Both the position numbers and the translations under genes were made by a program. The notes beneath the pieces are model-generated. The model worked only from the letters and a program-made list of their open reading frames with translations. It had not been told where the DNA came from and ran no database searches. A stretch of 64,000 nucleotides of DNA from Desulfovibrio sp. (GTDB lineage Bacteria; Desulfobacterota; Desulfovibrionia; Desulfovibrionales; Desulfovibrionaceae), in assembly GCA_016208105.1 (NCBI GenBank), contig JACQYS010000019.1:264494-328493 (forward strand). Direction: 5' to 3'. Every line of letters starts with the position of its first letter. Within the stretch, counting starts at the first letter, position 1. Shown piece after piece: positions 26,962 through 34,561 of this stretch.

Positions 26962-27000
26962 GCCATAAGCCGGTACACGCCTGATCGTCTGATATGAAGA

Positions 27001-27031
27001 GGCCCCGGAGCAAATGCTCCGGGGCCTTTTT
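27001..27031 (+). terminator. groESL rho-independent terminator
   Basis: A 12-bp GC-rich stem (27001-27012 with 27015-27026) with a 2-base loop is followed by five T (27027-27031). It stands about 40 bases after the groEL stop. Confidence 0.93.
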
Positions 27032-27085
27032 CTTCACAACAGAGGGGAATGGTTCTCCGGAACCCGCGCAATCAGAGTAGCCTCC

Positions 27086-27550
27086 TCACCCAACCTTGCC
27101 CGGGTAGCGATGCGTGGCCAGCTGCTCCTCATAGAAAGCCTCCACGCCGATCTGCCTCATGCGGTCACTGAGCTGCATCCATCTTTTGCGCAAGGGCATG
27201 CCAGCGAACTGCCCCTCACACGGGTAGTCCGGACACTGAAAACAGAAATCCACTCCTTTCTCCCGGGAACACGTCCGAGCCAGGCAGTCCAAAGGACAGG
27301 TGACGCGATCAGTGCGGCAACCGCCGCATGATCCTTGGCCCAGCGACTCCAGCACAGCCTGGAATTCCTCGAACCCGGCGAACTCAGGCCTGCCGCCAGC
27401 CTTCAAGGCGGCGACCCGGCCGTAGTTGCCCAGAAGCTCCCTGAGGCGGGTGCTCAGGGCTTGAATCTCTCCGCCATCGAGATCGGCGCATCGCCCGCAA
27501 TCCAGTCCACAGGGGGCAAGATGTTTGAGGATCTCGGCATATTTCACGGT
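27086..27550 (-). CDS. DUF3795 cysteine-rich protein
   Basis: This protein of about 154 residues has the DUF3795 cysteine pattern: 'APCGLDCGRCAD' near the start, then 'CGGCR', 'CPLDC', 'CSREKGVDFCFQC' and 'PDYPCEG'. The many CxxC pairs suggest binding of zinc or iron-sulfur clusters; the function of the family is not established. The frame is open to 27631, inside the flavoprotein gene. GTG 27550 with AAGGAG eight bases upstream is the likely start. It lies 20 bases after the large flavoprotein gene and is probably co-transcribed with it. Confidence 0.78.
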   Translation of the reverse strand, partial: TVKYAEILKHLAPCGLDCGRCADLDGGEIQALSTRLRELLGNYGRVAALKAGGRPEFAGFEEFQAVLESLGQGSCGGCRTDRVTCPLDCLARTCSREKGVDFCFQCPDYPCEGQFAGMPLRKRWMQLSDRMRQIGVEAFYEEQLATHRYPGKVG

Positions 27551-27570
27551 CTGTACTCCTTCCCAGCCAT

Positions 27571-30537
27571 TCAGCGCAGCATGCTGGCCACGAAGCTCAC
27601 ACCCTTTTGCTTGCGCGCGCACTCCGGGCACAGTTCCTGATCCATTCGGGCGCTAGAAGCCAACTGCTCGCCAATCCGGCTGCGTAGATGCTCAAGATAC
27701 TGCTCGGTGGGCAGCGGTTTACCGCACTCCACGCAGTAGGGGGGGTGAATCTCGCTTATGGCGTGGCCGGTGAAGGAAATGGCCGCCTCCCCCTTTTCCA
27801 GCACCATGCGCATGGCTCCTGTGGGGCAGATGTGGGTGCAGGCCCCGCACCCCACACACTTGCCGGTGGGCCTGTCGAAATCCTCGAACACCAAGCGCCC
27901 GCCCACGTCCTTGAACCGAAGCGCGTCACCTCCAGCCTCCGAACACACCAGCTGGCACAGACCGCACCCGATGCACACGTCGCAGCGCAGGCAGCGCCGG
28001 GCTTCGTTCTCGGCCATGTCCTGGTTGAGCCCAAGTTCCACCTGCTCGAAATTCATACTCCTGGCGCTGACAGAGATCATGGGAATATCCGGGCGTTCAT
28101 GCTCGGACCAGCCGCAGCCGTGTGAGGAGCAGAGGAGCTCCTGTTCCCAGCGCGGCCTGGGTTCCACTGAGGCAGGATCAAAGGGAACGCCTCGCAAAAA
28201 GGCGTCGATGGCGTGAGCCGCGCGCTTGCCGTCCCGGATGGCCTCAACCACTGTTGCCGGGCCCTGGGCGGCGTCCCCTCCCGCGAAGACTCCAGGCCTG
28301 TCCGTGGCCAGGGTGGCGGAGTCGATCTGAATGGTCTTCCACTTGGTCAGACATACTTCACCCAGGGTGCCGTCGGAGCCCTGGGTAAAGGATTCATCGC
28401 AGAACTGGCCGATGGCCGAAATGATCATGTCGCAGGCGAGGATGCGCTCCGTGCCGGATTTAGGCTCAGGACGGCGCCGCCCGGACGCGTCGGGAGCGCC
28501 CAGGGCCATGGTGATCACCTCCATGCCCTCGAGTTTCCCGCCTTCCCCAACCAGCCGAGTTGGAGCGGCCAAAAAGGTGAAGTGCACGCCCTCATGCTCG
28601 GCCTCCTCCACCTCCTCCAAGGCCGCGGGCATTTCGGCCCTGGAGCGGCGGTAGACCACACGCACCTCCTGGGCCCCCAGGCGCACGGCCGTGCGGGCGC
28701 AGTCCATGGCGGTGTTGCCTCCGCCGACCACCACAACTTTGCTGCCAACGGCCGGAGTATGCCCGAGCCCGAGCTCCACCAGGAACTCCGTGCCGGAGAC
28801 CACCCCAGCCAGAAGGCGCTCCCCCTCCAGTCCCAGGGCTCTACTGGACCAGGCTCCCAGGCCAAGAAACACTGCGTCGAAACCCTGGCCGGCCAGACCG
28901 TCCAGGGAAATATCGCTCCCGAGAGTCTTGCCGGTTTCGACAGCCACCCCGAGCGAAAGGACGGTTTCAATCTCGCGGTCCAAAATGGCCTTGGGCAGGC
29001 GGTATTCCGGTATTCCGTAGCGCATCATGCCCCCGAGCTTGGGCATGGACTCGAAGATCGTCACCGCATGGCCCATGCGCGCCAGAAAAGACGCACAGGA
29101 AAGACCGGCCGGCCCCCCACCCACAACGGCGACCTTCCTGCCGGAAGAGGCCGCCCTTTGACACACCGGCGGATACCCCCCTGTGGCCTCCATGGCTGCC
29201 TTGGTGGAAACCGCCTTCATGGCCCGGATGTGAATCGGCTTGTCCACCTTGCCGCGAAGGCAGACCTTTTCGCAGGGTGCGGGGCATATCAGGCCGCAGG
29301 CGTAGGGCAATGGGTTGTCCTGCACCATGATGGACACGGCCTTGGCATGCTCGCCCCGGCCCGTGAGCGAAAGGAAGTTGGGGATGTCGATCCCTGAAGG
29401 GCAGCGCTCCTGGCAAGGAGCCACCCGGCGGGCACGGCAGGTGCCCGTGCCGCAGTTTCCCCTGGAGTGTTCGAGCCACTCTTCGGGAAAGGCTGCCAGG
29501 GAGCTTTGCAGCGTTCGAGCGGCCTTGAGGCCGGCTTCATCAAGAAGAGACACTGCATTTCCCAGCTCCTCAAGCTGCTCGGGTCCTCCGCGACCGAGGG
29601 CCAGCTCCGTGGCCAGCCTAGCAGCCCGGGCCAGAAGGCCCCGATGAGGATGGCCCTCCCGTACGGCGGCACAGCGCCAGTGCTGGTACAAAGCCTGGCG
29701 TGTCAGGTCTACCGGACACTGCGTAGCTCCTATGCCCCGCAACTGGGTGAACCCGGGGTTCACAGCCATGCCTGTTAACAACTCTGGATCCCAGGGCAGG
29801 GGAGAGTTCGCGGCAACGAACCCGGAAAGGCCCTCGTCCAGGCATAATGCCCCCATTTCTCCGGAGGCCTGCCTGAAATCATCTCCGAATGCGGCCTCCA
29901 CCGGTTTCTGGCCATTGAGGACAAAGCCGGAGCGAACGAGCATACCGCCTGATGAAAATGCGGCTGGCAGCCGCATCCATGTCCTTAGCCCCAGTCTGAA
30001 AACACCCGGATCAACTGTTGGTGCGGTAAAATCCGGCTCTTGAGTCTCGAATGCGACTTCCAGTGTCAGCCCTGCCTGCGCCACCGCCGGGACGACCGAA
30101 GCTTCGGCCAGAACCTCTCTTATGCGTTGCCAGAGCATCTCCCGGCCGGGCGAGAGCAGTATCCTGGCGGTGTGCCGCCCAAGGCTTAATGCCGCATGAG
30201 CCAGGGCCTCAATCAGGCCGAACGGATTGGAGACGATGAGAGAGTGCGGAAGAGGGTCACCGAGGAACGTGTCGCGGGCGTCCACGGCCAAAAGCCCGGC
30301 TCCGGTACGTTGGGCGGACCATGTTACGAATACAGGCCATGCGGGAGACAGGTCGTCACGCAAACCGCTGTCACGCAATACCGCCGCGCGCTGGCCTGGT
30401 GACATTTCCCGAAGAGTGTCCAGGGAAGAATAACCGCCGAGACTCAGATAGCCGGGGAGCCCGACTCCAGCCAATGCATTGCAGAGAGTTGTCACCGGCG
30501 CTGGCCCTGAAGCCATATCCAGAAGGGAAGACGTCAT
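27571..30537 (-). CDS. Large iron-sulfur flavoprotein: NuoF-like remnant + GltD-like + 2x[4Fe-4S]
   Basis: This is a 988-residue multidomain oxidoreductase. Residues about 20-330 follow the plan of the NuoF FMN/NADH subunit ('GGYSSLDTLREMSP', 'DSGLRDDLSPAW'), but the glycine-rich FMN loop GRGGAGF is missing. Residues about 375-465 carry the DPYD/GltD N-terminal iron-sulfur motif ('CQERCPSGIDIPNFL', 'CGLICPAPCEKVC'). Residues about 468-810 form an FAD/NAD(P)H module with GGGPAG and a second GGGNTAMDC. Two ferredoxin clusters (CIGCGLCQLVC and CVGCGACTHIC) and a Cys-rich end (CVECGKP, CPECARK) follow. It resembles electron-bifurcating or NAD(P)H:ferredoxin-type enzymes; the substrate is unknown. 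A DUF3795 gene follows. Confidence 0.75.
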   Translation of the reverse strand: MTSSLLDMASGPAPVTTLCNALAGVGLPGYLSLGGYSSLDTLREMSPGQRAAVLRDSGLRDDLSPAWPVFVTWSAQRTGAGLLAVDARDTFLGDPLPHSLIVSNPFGLIEALAHAALSLGRHTARILLSPGREMLWQRIREVLAEASVVPAVAQAGLTLEVAFETQEPDFTAPTVDPGVFRLGLRTWMRLPAAFSSGGMLVRSGFVLNGQKPVEAAFGDDFRQASGEMGALCLDEGLSGFVAANSPLPWDPELLTGMAVNPGFTQLRGIGATQCPVDLTRQALYQHWRCAAVREGHPHRGLLARAARLATELALGRGGPEQLEELGNAVSLLDEAGLKAARTLQSSLAAFPEEWLEHSRGNCGTGTCRARRVAPCQERCPSGIDIPNFLSLTGRGEHAKAVSIMVQDNPLPYACGLICPAPCEKVCLRGKVDKPIHIRAMKAVSTKAAMEATGGYPPVCQRAASSGRKVAVVGGGPAGLSCASFLARMGHAVTIFESMPKLGGMMRYGIPEYRLPKAILDREIETVLSLGVAVETGKTLGSDISLDGLAGQGFDAVFLGLGAWSSRALGLEGERLLAGVVSGTEFLVELGLGHTPAVGSKVVVVGGGNTAMDCARTAVRLGAQEVRVVYRRSRAEMPAALEEVEEAEHEGVHFTFLAAPTRLVGEGGKLEGMEVITMALGAPDASGRRRPEPKSGTERILACDMIISAIGQFCDESFTQGSDGTLGEVCLTKWKTIQIDSATLATDRPGVFAGGDAAQGPATVVEAIRDGKRAAHAIDAFLRGVPFDPASVEPRPRWEQELLCSSHGCGWSEHERPDIPMISVSARSMNFEQVELGLNQDMAENEARRCLRCDVCIGCGLCQLVCSEAGGDALRFKDVGGRLVFEDFDRPTGKCVGCGACTHICPTGAMRMVLEKGEAAISFTGHAISEIHPPYCVECGKPLPTEQYLEHLRSRIGEQLASSARMDQELCPECARKQKGVSFVASMLR

Positions 30538-30619
30538 GAAAGCCCCCGTACGCTTAGGTTGCCCTCACCTACCGTCCGGGGAGAGGAAATGCAATTCTGC
30601 AAGGGAGTCGTCTGTTTTG

Positions 30620-31645
30620 TCAGCCTTTGTAGGAAACAACGCAGTTTCGTCCGGCCTGCTTCGCCTCGTACAGGGCCTCGTCCGCCGCATTCACCAGCCG
30701 CTGCTCCAGCGCGTCCGTCCAATTGCCGAGATTGGCCACGCCGAGACTGATGGTCAGCTTGATGCCGGAGTCCAGCACTTCCCCGTCCACATCCCGAATG
30801 ATGAAATTATAGTTCTCGATGCGCTGGCGCAGATGTTCGGCCAGGGCCACACCCTGCTTGAGCGTCATATCCTGGGCGATGAGGGTGAACTCCTCGCCCC
30901 CGTAGCGAGCGGAAAAGACTTTCCCGCCATGGTCCACCTGGCGCTGGCATTCCCTGATGACCGAAGCCACTGTGGAAAGGGCCTGGTCGCCCCTTAGATG
31001 GCCATGACGATCATTGAACGCCTTGAAATGGTCCACGTCAGCCATGAGCACGCATAAGGGTTTTTTCAAAGCCCTGGCCCGGTGGATGGCCCTGCCCAGG
31101 GCCTCTTCGAAGGCCCGGCGGTTGTTGAGACCGGTAAGTGAATCCGTGAAGCTCAAGCGCGCCAGGTTTTCCGCGTCCTCCTCCATGTAGCGGACCACGT
31201 CCTGGAATCCGCGCCGGATGTCATCCAGGACACTGTCAATGTCCTTTCCGCTTTGCACGGTCTCAACGGTGCTTGATTCCAACTGCTGCAATTCCCCTTT
31301 GCGTTTGAGGATCATTCCCCGGGAATCGTTGATGGCCCGGGAGAGGTCGCTCAGGGCTGTCTGGAGTCGCATGCGCCAGGGGGACGTGATGATTTCCTCG
31401 GTTTTGCGGGAGAGCTCGGCAAACCTCTCCTCGGTCAGATCCCGCTCCTTGAGCACGTTGACCACCAGTTCCTGGATCTGCCTCTTCTGCTCCGGCGAGT
31501 AGATATCGTAATCCTTCATGGACCGCATAAAAAGGATAAGCGCCCGCCATTTAGAATTCCGGGGCACCCCCAGCTTATCCATTGTCTCGCAGATTCCGTC
31601 GAAACAGTGCAGCTTTGTTGTCTTTCCCGAATTGCGAGGAGTCAT
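30620..31645 (-). CDS. Diguanylate cyclase (GGDEF protein)
   Basis: In this 341-residue soluble protein a helical N-terminal region (about residues 1-165, with coiled-coil character) precedes a GGDEF domain with the active motif RYGGEEF near residue 260. An RxxD is present upstream (RQVD), but it sits about five residues farther from GGEEF than usual, so inhibitory binding of c-di-GMP is uncertain. It makes c-di-GMP from two GTP. No membrane segment is visible. The gene is alone on the minus strand and lies 53 bases after the DUF2917 gene, so read-through is possible. Confidence 0.9.
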   Translation of the reverse strand: MTPRNSGKTTKLHCFDGICETMDKLGVPRNSKWRALILFMRSMKDYDIYSPEQKRQIQELVVNVLKERDLTEERFAELSRKTEEIITSPWRMRLQTALSDLSRAINDSRGMILKRKGELQQLESSTVETVQSGKDIDSVLDDIRRGFQDVVRYMEEDAENLARLSFTDSLTGLNNRRAFEEALGRAIHRARALKKPLCVLMADVDHFKAFNDRHGHLRGDQALSTVASVIRECQRQVDHGGKVFSARYGGEEFTLIAQDMTLKQGVALAEHLRQRIENYNFIIRDVDGEVLDSGIKLTISLGVANLGNWTDALEQRLVNAADEALYEAKQAGRNCVVSYKG

Positions 31646-31698
31646 GTTTCAACTCATACTGAATGTCCCCACTCTTTACCAGAATTATTGATACCTTC

Positions 31699-32055
31699 TT
31701 ACTTCCAACCGAGAATTATCCTGGCAGGACAATACATTGCCGTTATAGTCACCCGCTCCCCTCCGTTCAGTTCCAGAGATTCACCCGCGCGGACAGCCAT
31801 GTCCCCTCCGTCTTTCGGACAGGTAACCCAGACCACTCCGTCCTGACATTCAACCCTGGATCTGCGCGGGCCGTCCAGGGAAACCGTCTGCCCCGTTTTC
31901 AACTCTATCCGGAGCATCCCCCAGGGGGTAAGCCACGTGAGCATTTTCCGGAAGAGCACGCTTGCGAACTGCACCGATTTGCCGGACTCGACTGCGTCGT
32001 CCACCATTCCCCGGTTCTCAAACGGCCAGGTCCTGGGTGTTAATTCCTGCGCCAT
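31699..32055 (-). CDS. DUF2917 protein
   Basis: This protein of about 118 residues has a C-terminal DUF2917 pattern ('VWVTCPKDGGDMAVRAGE'), a small cupin-like beta domain of unknown function. The frame is open to 32136, but ATG 32055 with GGGAGGTGG upstream is the clear start. It is divergent from the MocR-type regulator gene; this pairing suggests that the regulator controls it. No membrane segments are seen. Confidence 0.75.
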   Translation of the reverse strand: MAQELTPRTWPFENRGMVDDAVESGKSVQFASVLFRKMLTWLTPWGMLRIELKTGQTVSLDGPRRSRVECQDGVVWVTCPKDGGDMAVRAGESLELNGGERVTITAMYCPARIILGWK

Positions 32056-32097
32056 AACCACCTCCCTTACGTATTCCTGCTTTGCTTGAACCACGAA

Positions 32098-32147
32098 AAC
32101 TGTTATCGGAACAGATACAGTTACCTGAAACATCAACCAGTACAGTT
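32098..32147. promoter_or_regulatory. Candidate MocR operator region with direct and inverted repeats
   Basis: The short gap between the DUF2917 and MocR genes holds two TACAGTT copies (32116-32122 and 32141-32147, 25 bases apart) and an inverted repeat CTGTT-5-AACAG (32100-32114). MocR regulators commonly bind direct repeats next to their own gene. The repeats are seen directly; the role is inference. Confidence 0.4.
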
Positions 32148-32150
32148 TAT

Positions 32151-33578
32151 ATGTCCTCTGAAGCCTACCGATACGAAACGGTCCGTCAGAACGTTCTGGA
32201 CATGATCGAATCCGGGGCTCTCAAGCCCGGCGAAAAAGCCCCGTCCCTTCGACGTCTGGCCGGACGCATGCGGGTAAGCCTTTCCACGGTCGCTCTGGCC
32301 TACGCCCAGCTTGAGAGCGAAGGCGTCATGGAAGCCAGACCAAAATCCGGGTTCTATGTTCGCAAGGCCAGGCAGGTTCTGCCTCCACCAAGCTCCAGGG
32401 AGCAGGATGCCGCACCACCAGAGCCGCTCAACCGGGCCGGGCTCATCCGAAAGGTCATGGAAGACATGGCCCGGCGCGACACGCTCCCGCTTGGAGTGGC
32501 CAGAACAGCGGAGAGTCTCCTGCCGCTTAGGCAGATCAACCGCATTCTGGCCCAGGTCCTGCGCGACGAGGGAGAGCGGGTGGGTTTCTACGGCCCGGTC
32601 CAGGGCCTTGAACCCTTGCGCCGCCAGATCGTGCTGCGCTCCATGGAGGCCGGTATCGAATGTGGGGCTTCCGATATCCTGGTGACCAGCGGTGCAATGG
32701 AAGCCTTGCACATCGCCCTGCGCTGCGTGACCAGGTCGGGCGACACCGTGGCCATAGCCTCGCCCACCTATTATTGTTTTCTGCAGCTCTTGGAGAACCT
32801 GGGGCTTCGCGTGGTGGAAATCCCCTCCCGGCCAGGCGAAGGCGTTCGCCCGGCGGATCTGGCCCAGGCTGTCGAACGTTTTCGCGTCGCGGCCTGCGTT
32901 CTCACCCCAAATTTCAACAACCCGGACGGGGCGCTCACCCCGGATGATGCCAAGGCCGAGATCCTGGAGATTCTGGCCGCCAAGGACATCCCGCTCATAG
33001 AGGACGACGTATACGGGGACATGCATTTTGCGGCCGAGCGCCCCAAGTGCTGCAAGGCCTTTGACCGCAAGGGGCTCGTGCTCACCTGTTCGTCCTTTTC
33101 CAAGACCATCGCACCGGGCTACCGGGTGGGCTGGCTTCTCCCCGGGCGCTTCAAGGACACCGCCCTGGAAGTGAAGGCCACCACCAGCGTGGCAACGGCC
33201 ACTCCCACCCAAATGGCCCTGGCCGAGTATCTTGGGTCCGGAGGCCATCACAGGCATTTGAAACGGCTTCGCCCGGCGGTGAAAGCCATGATGGAAAACA
33301 TGCACGCCCTGGTCTGCCAGTATTTTCCGCCCGGCACCAAGGCCACCAGGCCCGAAGGCGGCTCCGTCATGTGGGTCGAGCTTCCCGGCTCCACGGACGG
33401 CGTGGAGTTCATGCACCGGGCTTTGGCCAAGGGCATCACCGTGGCCCCTGGCGTCTTGTTCTCCTCGCTGGACCGCTTCGGTGAATTCATCCGCGTGAGC
33501 TACTGCGTGCCGGACAGCCCGGAGCTGACCCAGGCGGTGCGCACCCTGGGCGAGATAGCGGGGGACTTGATGCGATAG
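32151..33578 (+). CDS. MocR-type PLP-dependent transcriptional regulator
   Basis: The protein has 475 residues. An N-terminal GntR winged helix (about 1-75; 'LRRLAGRMRVSLSTVALAYAQLESEG') is joined to a class I aminotransferase domain. The PLP-binding lysine lies in 'SSFSKTIAPGYRVGW', and 'LTPNFNNPDG' is present. MocR proteins use PLP or an amino compound as effector. The frame is open upstream to 32082; ATG 32151 gives the standard GntR start, although no clear Shine-Dalgarno is seen. Its divergent neighbour is DUF2917. The regulated metabolite cannot be deduced here. Confidence 0.9.
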   Translation: MSSEAYRYETVRQNVLDMIESGALKPGEKAPSLRRLAGRMRVSLSTVALAYAQLESEGVMEARPKSGFYVRKARQVLPPPSSREQDAAPPEPLNRAGLIRKVMEDMARRDTLPLGVARTAESLLPLRQINRILAQVLRDEGERVGFYGPVQGLEPLRRQIVLRSMEAGIECGASDILVTSGAMEALHIALRCVTRSGDTVAIASPTYYCFLQLLENLGLRVVEIPSRPGEGVRPADLAQAVERFRVAACVLTPNFNNPDGALTPDDAKAEILEILAAKDIPLIEDDVYGDMHFAAERPKCCKAFDRKGLVLTCSSFSKTIAPGYRVGWLLPGRFKDTALEVKATTSVATATPTQMALAEYLGSGGHHRHLKRLRPAVKAMMENMHALVCQYFPPGTKATRPEGGSVMWVELPGSTDGVEFMHRALAKGITVAPGVLFSSLDRFGEFIRVSYCVPDSPELTQAVRTLGEIAGDLMR

Positions 33579-33661
33579 CCTCATGCGGCCTATCTACATC
33601 GCCGCACCGGGCGCAATCCAATCGCAATGTCTGAATACTGCCTTAAGGATTCGTGAAGACC

Positions 33662-34561
33662 ATGGAACTCTACCACCTGCGCACCTTCGTGGCCGTGGCC
33701 GACGAGGGGAACCTCTCCCGGGCCGCCGAGAGGCTTCATCTGTCCCAGCCGGCCGTGAGCGCACACGTGAAAGCCCTGGAAGAGGAGCTCGGGGTGGGCC
33801 TGTTCACCCGCACGTCCCGGGGCATGGACCTCACCGACAGCGGACGGAGGCTTACGCTCACTGCGCGCGACGCATTGAGCCGCGCCCAGGAGCTTCTTGT
33901 GCAGGCCAGGGAACTGCGCGCCGGGATTAGTGGAGACATTATCCTCACCCGCAACACCGACCCGGAATTCCTGCGCCTTCCTTCCGTACTTGCCGAGCTA
34001 GCCACCGACCATCCGGAGGCACTCGTCCATATGGACTGCTGCGATTCCTACAACGTGGCAAAATGTCTGAAAGAAGGGCGGATGCATTCAGGATTCGCCT
34101 ATGGCGATTTCGACGATCCCCAGATTACCGCCCTGCCATTGGGCATGGCTCCGGTGCGGGTGGTAGGGCCGGCCTCCTGGGGAGAGATGCTGGCAAAAGC
34201 CACCGTGCGGGACCTGGCCGACCTGCCGTGGGTCTGGTTCCACGAGCGTTGTCCCTTCGTGCTCATGGCCCAGGAACTCTTGGTCGAGAGCGGGGGGAAG
34301 CCCAAGACAGCGGCCGTGATCAATGACGAGCACACCATCCGCGCCCTGGTCGCCTCGGGACACGGTCTCTCCCTGCTGCGCGAGGACATGGCCCGGTCCC
34401 AGGTTTTAGGCCAGGAACTGGCCATCTGGCCCGGCGGCGCGCTCGCTATTCCTATAAGTCTCGTGTTTCTCAGCAGGCGCCTGGACGAACCCGAGGTCAA
34501 GGCTTCAGCCCGAGCCGCCTGCAAGGCCTGGGGGTTGAACAGCGACGCGGTGGGCGCATGA
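33662..34561 (+). CDS. LysR-family transcriptional regulator
   Basis: In this protein of about 299 residues the N-terminal LysR helix-turn-helix ('[20 protein letters not shown]', '[14 protein letters not shown]') is followed by a substrate-binding domain. GTG 33653 is an alternative start three codons upstream with AAGGA close by; ATG 33662 gives the usual family start MELYHLRTF. The stop overlaps the cobD-cobQ start in an ATGA, so regulator and enzyme are translated together in the same direction, which is unusual for LysR genes that are normally divergent from their targets. Confidence 0.9.
   Translation: MELYHLRTFVAVADEGNLSRAAERLHLSQPAVSAHVKALEEELGVGLFTRTSRGMDLTDSGRRLTLTARDALSRAQELLVQARELRAGISGDIILTRNTDPEFLRLPSVLAELATDHPEALVHMDCCDSYNVAKCLKEGRMHSGFAYGDFDDPQITALPLGMAPVRVVGPASWGEMLAKATVRDLADLPWVWFHERCPFVLMAQELLVESGGKPKTAAVINDEHTIRALVASGHGLSLLREDMARSQVLGQELAIWPGGALAIPISLVFLSRRLDEPEVKASARAACKAWGLNSDAVGA

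Noticed and set aside
28213-29397. 394-codon plus-strand frame inside the flavoprotein gene
   Set aside because: It is antisense to conserved iron-sulfur and nucleotide-binding motifs; no independent support.
32133-33584. 483-codon minus-strand frame opposite the MocR gene
   Set aside because: It is a mirror of a clear GntR-aminotransferase gene and is rich in His, Gly and Gln as expected of a shadow frame.
33579-33661. Cobalamin riboswitch sought ahead of the LysR-cobD/cobQ pair
   Set aside because: The gap is only about 83 bases and shows none of the conserved cobalamin box; no riboswitch is called.
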